Source: Hyphomicrobiales bacterium
GTDB taxonomy: Bacteria > Pseudomonadota > Alphaproteobacteria > Rhizobiales > Phreatobacteraceae
Length of the DNA: 64,000 nt
Assembly (NCBI GenBank): GCA_017304475.1
Contig: JAFKKV010000011.1
Location: forward strand, 494,357 to 558,356
Direction: 5' to 3'
The first letter of the stretch is position 1. Each line of letters opens with the position of its first letter. Made by a program: the position numbers and the translations under genes. The notes under the pieces are model-generated. The model was not told where the DNA came from, made no database searches, and saw only the letters and a list, made by a program, of their open reading frames with translations. This document shows, piece after piece, positions 59,513 to 64,000 of this stretch.

Positions 59513-62500
59513 TCACCGGTGAAGCCACATGCGCAAGGCCGACAGAAGTTGCTCGGTGTTCACCGGTTTGGCCAGGTAGTCCGACGCTCCAGCCTCGAGG
59601 CATTTCTCGCGATCGCCTTTCATCGCTTTCGCCGTCAATGCGATGATCGGCAGGCGGCGGAAGGCGGGATTGGCCCTGATGACCTGGATCGTCTCGTAAC
59701 CGTCCATGCCCGGCATCATGATATCCATCAGGACGATCGCGACATCCCGCTGGGACTCGATCACCGAGACCGCTTCGGTGCCATTCGTCGCGCTTTCGAC
59801 CATCATGCCGCGGCGCTCCAATACGCTCGACAAGGCGAAGATGTTGCGCGCGTCGTCGTCGACCACGAGGACTCTGCGACCGATCAGATCGTCGTCCGAG
59901 CCGTGTAGCCGCTCCAGCATGCGCTGCTTCTCGATCGGCAGGTCCGAGACGATCCGATGCAGGAACAAGGCGGTCTCGTCGAGCAATCGTTCCGGCGATT
60001 CCACGCCTTTCACCACCACACTGCGCGCCATGGTGCGCAACAGATTATCCTCTTCCACCGAGAGCTCGCGGCCGGTGAACACGACGACGGGAATGCCCGA
60101 AAGTTTGGCATCGTCGCGGATCTCCTCCAGCACGTCGAAGCCGGTCATGTCGGGAAGCTTGAGGTCGAGCACGACGCAGTCGATGGGCGCGGCTCGAAGC
60201 GCGGCCAAAGCGTCATGGCCGGTCCCGACGGTCGAGATGTCGATGTCGTCGTGGCTGAGGAGATCGGCGACGCCGAGCTGCTCGGCAGCGTTGTCTTCGA
60301 CGATCAGCAGTCGCTTGCGACGCGGCCGCGCATAGGCCTTGATCCGGTCCAGCGCCTCTTCAAGACCCTCCGTGGTCGTCGGCTTGTTGAGAAAGGCGAA
60401 TGCGCCCCGTGCAAGCCCATGTTGCCGGTCTTCATCCAGCGTCACGATCTGTACGGGGATATGCCGGGTGTTCGGATCCTGCTTCAATTGGCTGAGGACG
60501 GTCCAGCCCAGCATGTCGGGCAGGAAAACATCCAGCGAGATGGCGGTCGGCCGGAAATCGCGGGCAAGGGCCAATGCGTCGGCGCCACGCATGGCGACCA
60601 GCACCTTGAACCCGATGTCATGGGCCAGATCGACCAGGACGCGCGCATAATGCGGATCGTCCTCGACGATCAGAAGGGTGCTGTCGCCGGCCGCTATTGT
60701 ATCGCGGTCGTCGGCGACCTGTTCGGACGGTCCGTCTCCGAGCCAGCTTGCTGCCGTCGGAACGAGCCCGTGGCCGGCATGGCCGTTGCCGGGCAGGCGG
60801 TTCAATCGCTGCGGACTGGACGTGGCAACGCCGACATAGGTCGCCGGCAAATAGAGTGTGAAGCTGCTGCCGCTGCCGGGAACGCTGCGCAACTGGATCT
60901 CGCCGCCCAGCAAGCTGGCCAATTCCCGGCTGATGGCGAGACCGAGGCCGGTTCCGCCATATTTGCGGCTGGTCGAGGAATCGGCCTGCTGGAACGCTTC
61001 GAAGATGATCTTCTGCTTTTCCGGCTGAATGCCTATGCCGGTATCCGTTACCTCGAAGGCCACCACCGAGGGCGCGTGCTTGAGCGTCGGGTGATCCGGG
61101 CTCCAGCCTCCGGTGACCGGCGCCACCTTGAGCTTCACGCCGCCCTTCTGGGTGAACTTGAAGGCATTCGACAACAGATTCTTGAGAATCTGCTGCAGGC
61201 GCTTGGAATCGGTGATGAAACTGCGGTCGAGATCGGCGGCGATGTCGACGTCGAAGGACAGGCGACGGCCATCCGCCTCATGCCTGAACGGCCGTGCCAT
61301 CATGTCGAGAAGATTGGCGAAGACGATCTCCTCGGCATCGACGGACACCGTGCCGGATTCGATCTTCGAGAGATCGAGGATGTCACTGATCAGGTTGAGC
61401 AGGTCGGTGCCGGCGCCGTGGATCGTTCGGGCGAACTCGACTTGCTTCCCTGACAGGTTGCCGTCCGGATTGTCGCCCAGCTGCTGGCCGAGAATCAGGA
61501 TGCTGTTCAACGGCGTGCGCAACTCGTGCGACATATTGGCCAGGAATTCCGACTTGTATTTCGAGGTCAAGGCGAGCTCGGTGGCCTTTTCCTCAAGCGC
61601 CCGGCGAGCCTGCTCGATCTCTTGGTTCTTGGCCTCCACCTCGACATTGCGCTCGGCGAGCTGCTGCGCCTTCTGCTCCAATTGCTCATTGGTCTGCTGG
61701 AGCTCGCGCTGTCGGACCTGGAGTTCGGTCGCCAGCTGCTGCGACTGCTTCAGCAGGCCTTCGGTCTGCATGGTCGCCTCGATCGAATTCAGAACGATGC
61801 CGATCGAAGTCGTCAGCTGTTCGAGAAAGGCCAGCTGCAGGCCGGTGAAGGGGCTGATCGAAGCGAGCTCGACGACAGCCTTGACCTGGCCTTCGGATTG
61901 AACCGGCAGGACAATGGCATTGCGGGGCAGGGCGCTGAACAGTCCCGAACCGATGCGCCTGATGTCGTCGGGCATCTCGGTGATCAGCAGCCGGCGCGCG
62001 TCCTTGGCGCATTGGCCGATCAGTCCTTCACCGATCTGGAGGCTTTCGCGATGACCGACCGAAGCATCGTCGGCATAGGCCGAAAGGAGCTTCAGGCGCA
62101 CCGGCACAGAGCCTTCGGTTTCCACCTGATAGATGACGCCGTTCTGTGCCTCCACCAGCAGAGCCAACTCGGATAGCAGCATGCGCCCCACGGTTGCTAG
62201 GTCACGCTGGCCCTGGAGCATGTTGGTGAAGCGGGCGAGATTGGTCTTCAGCCAGTCCTGTTCGGTGTTGCGATCGGTGGTCAGCCTGAGATTGCCGATC
62301 ATCGTGTTGATATTGTCCTTGAGCTCGGCGACCTCGCCACGGGCCTCGACCTGGATCGATCGCGTAAGGTCACCCTTGGTCACGGCGGTCGCCACCTCGG
62401 CGATGGCGCGGACCTGGGTGGTCAGATTGGCGGCGAGCAGATTGACGTTGCCGGTCAGGTCCTTCCACGTACCGGCTGCGCCCGGCACGTTGGCCTGACC

Positions 62501-64000
62501 GCCGAGGCGCCCCTCGACGCCAACCTCACGCGCAACCGTGGTCACCTGGTCGGCGAAAGTGGCAAGGGTATTGGTCATATAGTTGATGGTCTCGGCCAGC
62601 GCCGCGACCTCTCCCTTCGACGCGACCGTCAGGTCCAGGCTCAAATCGCCGTTGGCGACCGCGGTCACGACCTTGACGATGCCGCGCACCTGTTCCGTCA
62701 GATTGGCGGCCATGACATTGACCGTGTCCGTCAGGTCTTTCCAGGTGCCCGCTACGCCCGGAACCTGGGCCTGGCCGCCGAGCTTGCCTTCGGTGCCGAC
62801 CTCGCGCGCGACGCGCGTCACCTCGCCTGCAAACGCATTCAGTTGATCCACCATGGTGTTGATGGTGTTCTTGAGTTCGAGGATCTCTCCCTTCACATCG
62901 ACGGTGATCTTGCGGGACAGGTCGCCGCGCGCCACCGCCGTCGTGACCTCCGCGATATTGCGAACCTGGGTAGTCAGGTTGGCAGCGAGCAGGTTGACGT
63001 TGTCGGTGAGGTCCTTCCATGTGCCGGCGACCCCCGGCACGACGGCCTGGCCGCCGAGCCGGCCATCGGTGCCGACCTCGCGGGCGACGCGTGTCACCTC
63101 GCCTGCGAACGAGCGCAGCTGGTCGACCATCGTGTTGAGCGTTTCCTTCAGCAGCAGGATTTCGCCGCGGACGTCGACCGTGATCTTGCGCGACAGGTCG
63201 CCATTGGCGATGGCTGTCGCGACCTCGGCAATGTTCCTCACCTGGGCGGTAAGGTTGCCGGCCATGGAGTTGACGTTGTCGGTGAGGTCTTTCCAGGTCC
63301 CGGCGACACCGGAGACCTCGGCCTGGCCGCCGAGCTTGCCTTCGGTGCCGACCTCGCGCGCGACGCGCGTCACCTCGCCGGCAAAGGCGTTGAGCTGATC
63401 CACCATGGTGTTGATGGTGTTCTTGAGTTCGAGGATCTCCCCCTTCACGTCGACAGTGATCTTGCGGGACAGGTCGCCGCGCGCCACCGCCGTCGTGACC
63501 TCGGCGATATTGCGCACCTGACCCGTCAGGTTCGAGGCCATCGAATTGACGTTCTCGGTGAGGTCCTTCCAGGTGCCCGCCACCCCGGGAACCTGAGCCT
63601 GGCCGCCGAGCTTGCCTTCGGTGCCGACCTCGCGCGCGACCCGCGTCACCTCCGACGCGAAGCGGTTCAACTGGTCGACCATCGTGTTGAGGGTTTCCTT
63701 CAACTGAAGGATCTCGCCACGCACATCCACGGTGATCTTGCGCGAGAGGTCGCCATTGGCGATCGCAGTGGAAACCTCGGCAATATTTCGCACCTGGGCG
63801 GTGAGGTTGCCGGCCATCGAATTCACCGAGTCCGTCAGGTCCTTCCAGGTTCCGGCGACGCCCGGCACCTGGGCCTGGCCACCGAGCCGGCCCTCGGTTC
63901 CGACCTCGCGGGCCACGCGGGTGACCTCGCCGGCGAAGCCGTTCAGCTGGTCGACCATGGTGTTGATGGTCTCTTTCAGCTCCAGGATTTCACCGGACAC
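59513..64000 (-). CDS. Multi-HAMP hybrid histidine kinase (5' end outside window)
   Basis: 1495 residues seen; the gene continues upstream of base 64000. An array of at least six near-identical 92-residue HAMP units (window residues 1 to about 570), a GAF domain (about 610-765), a long coiled coil, the H box with His825 in [11 protein letters not shown], an ATPase domain with [18 protein letters not shown] and [13 protein letters not shown], and three receivers (about 1110-1225, 1235-1345, 1375-1490; last with [13 protein letters not shown]). The layout resembles fungal group III kinases (Nik1/Os-1), which sense osmotic stress. No membrane segment in the part seen. Confidence 0.93.
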   Translation of the reverse strand: MSGEILELKETINTMVDQLNGFAGEVTRVAREVGTEGRLGGQAQVPGVAGTWKDLTDSVNSMAGNLTAQVRNIAEVSTAIANGDLSRKITVDVRGEILQLKETLNTMVDQLNRFASEVTRVAREVGTEGKLGGQAQVPGVAGTWKDLTENVNSMASNLTGQVRNIAEVTTAVARGDLSRKITVDVKGEILELKNTINTMVDQLNAFAGEVTRVAREVGTEGKLGGQAEVSGVAGTWKDLTDNVNSMAGNLTAQVRNIAEVATAIANGDLSRKITVDVRGEILLLKETLNTMVDQLRSFAGEVTRVAREVGTDGRLGGQAVVPGVAGTWKDLTDNVNLLAANLTTQVRNIAEVTTAVARGDLSRKITVDVKGEILELKNTINTMVDQLNAFAGEVTRVAREVGTEGKLGGQAQVPGVAGTWKDLTDTVNVMAANLTEQVRGIVKVVTAVANGDLSLDLTVASKGEVAALAETINYMTNTLATFADQVTTVAREVGVEGRLGGQANVPGAAGTWKDLTGNVNLLAANLTTQVRAIAEVATAVTKGDLTRSIQVEARGEVAELKDNINTMIGNLRLTTDRNTEQDWLKTNLARFTNMLQGQRDLATVGRMLLSELALLVEAQNGVIYQVETEGSVPVRLKLLSAYADDASVGHRESLQIGEGLIGQCAKDARRLLITEMPDDIRRIGSGLFSALPRNAIVLPVQSEGQVKAVVELASISPFTGLQLAFLEQLTTSIGIVLNSIEATMQTEGLLKQSQQLATELQVRQRELQQTNEQLEQKAQQLAERNVEVEAKNQEIEQARRALEEKATELALTSKYKSEFLANMSHELRTPLNSILILGQQLGDNPDGNLSGKQVEFARTIHGAGTDLLNLISDILDLSKIESGTVSVDAEEIVFANLLDMMARPFRHEADGRRLSFDVDIAADLDRSFITDSKRLQQILKNLLSNAFKFTQKGGVKLKVAPVTGGWSPDHPTLKHAPSVVAFEVTDTGIGIQPEKQKIIFEAFQQADSSTSRKYGGTGLGLAISRELASLLGGEIQLRSVPGSGSSFTLYLPATYVGVATSSPQRLNRLPGNGHAGHGLVPTAASWLGDGPSEQVADDRDTIAAGDSTLLIVEDDPHYARVLVDLAHDIGFKVLVAMRGADALALARDFRPTAISLDVFLPDMLGWTVLSQLKQDPNTRHIPVQIVTLDEDRQHGLARGAFAFLNKPTTTEGLEEALDRIKAYARPRRKRLLIVEDNAAEQLGVADLLSHDDIDISTVGTGHDALAALRAAPIDCVVLDLKLPDMTGFDVLEEIRDDAKLSGIPVVVFTGRELSVEEDNLLRTMARSVVVKGVESPERLLDETALFLHRIVSDLPIEKQRMLERLHGSDDDLIGRRVLVVDDDARNIFALSSVLERRGMMVESATNGTEAVSVIESQRDVAIVLMDIMMPGMDGYETIQVIRANPAFRRLPIIALTAKAMKGDREKCLEAGASDYLAKPVNTEQLLSALRMWLHR
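62270..64000 (-). repeat. Tandem 276-bp coding repeats (HAMP array)
   Basis: The unit is 92 codons. Each contains an [16 protein letters not shown] block, [11 protein letters not shown], [14 protein letters not shown], [16 protein letters not shown] and NTMVDQL. Six LGGQA blocks are visible before the array leaves the window. Neighbouring units are very similar at the DNA level, so recombination could change the copy number. Confidence 0.85.

Noticed and set aside
59957..61453. Plus-strand frame of about 500 codons inside the HAMP-array kinase
   Set aside because: Antisense to receiver and kinase domains; no domain of its own.
62270..64000. CRISPR-like regular repeats
   Set aside because: The 276-base period is a coding repeat of HAMP units in an open frame. 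There are no short repeats with unique spacers. No CRISPR array or cas gene was seen anywhere in the window.

Overview
The window is GC-rich chromosomal DNA from an alphaproteobacterium, most likely of the order Hyphomicrobiales (Rhizobiales). The evidence is a CcrM-type GANTC methyltransferase, a MucR/Ros regulator, several DUF1127/DUF3768/DUF763-type genes, a plant-like glutamate-cysteine ligase, dnaA and rpsT close together, and two Ku genes. The genus cannot be fixed from the sequence alone. All calls come from reading the sequence; no database search was run.

Layout. 1-44.7 kb is core-like, dense and GC-rich. It starts with the end of a peptide ABC transporter gene (yejB). A catabolic group follows (pxpA, a Tat-exported substrate-binding protein, a hydantoin-type racemase, a hydantoinase/dihydropyrimidinase), then an M3 peptidase, a secreted trypsin-like protease and two orphan LuxR-type response regulators. 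Next come exporters of the EamA, LysE and TSUP families, a zinc metallopeptidase, ccrM, lactate permease, and groESL under a CIRCE operator. From 22.7 to 32 kb are regulators, gshA, hisS and lepB. The stretch 32.3-40.6 kb is the housekeeping block grpE, panE, folD, dnaN, dnaA, rhodanese and rpsT, with a long AT-richer intergenic region between rpsT and the rhodanese gene that may hold replication-control sequence. leuA (42.1 kb) has a leader with a leucine-codon-rich peptide and competing hairpins, which looks like a transcription attenuator.

44.7-57.3 kb changes character. It starts at tRNA-Lys(CTT) and carries a MucR-type regulator, a short tyrosine recombinase, many small uncharacterised genes, a superinfection-immunity-like membrane protein, an XRE regulator, DUF3768, DUF763 and probable DUF427 proteins, a PRC-barrel protein and two convergent Ku genes. 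By eye it is less GC-rich and less tightly packed, and it reads as a genomic island or accessory region with a DNA-end-repair flavour. No LigD is present in the window.

57.4-64 kb holds two adjacent hybrid sensor kinases on the minus strand. The upstream one runs off the window and contains an array of at least six 92-residue HAMP-type repeats followed by GAF, kinase and three receiver domains, an architecture like fungal group III (Nik1/Os-1) kinases. The downstream one is REC-PAS-kinase-REC. Both lack visible membrane segments in the part seen.
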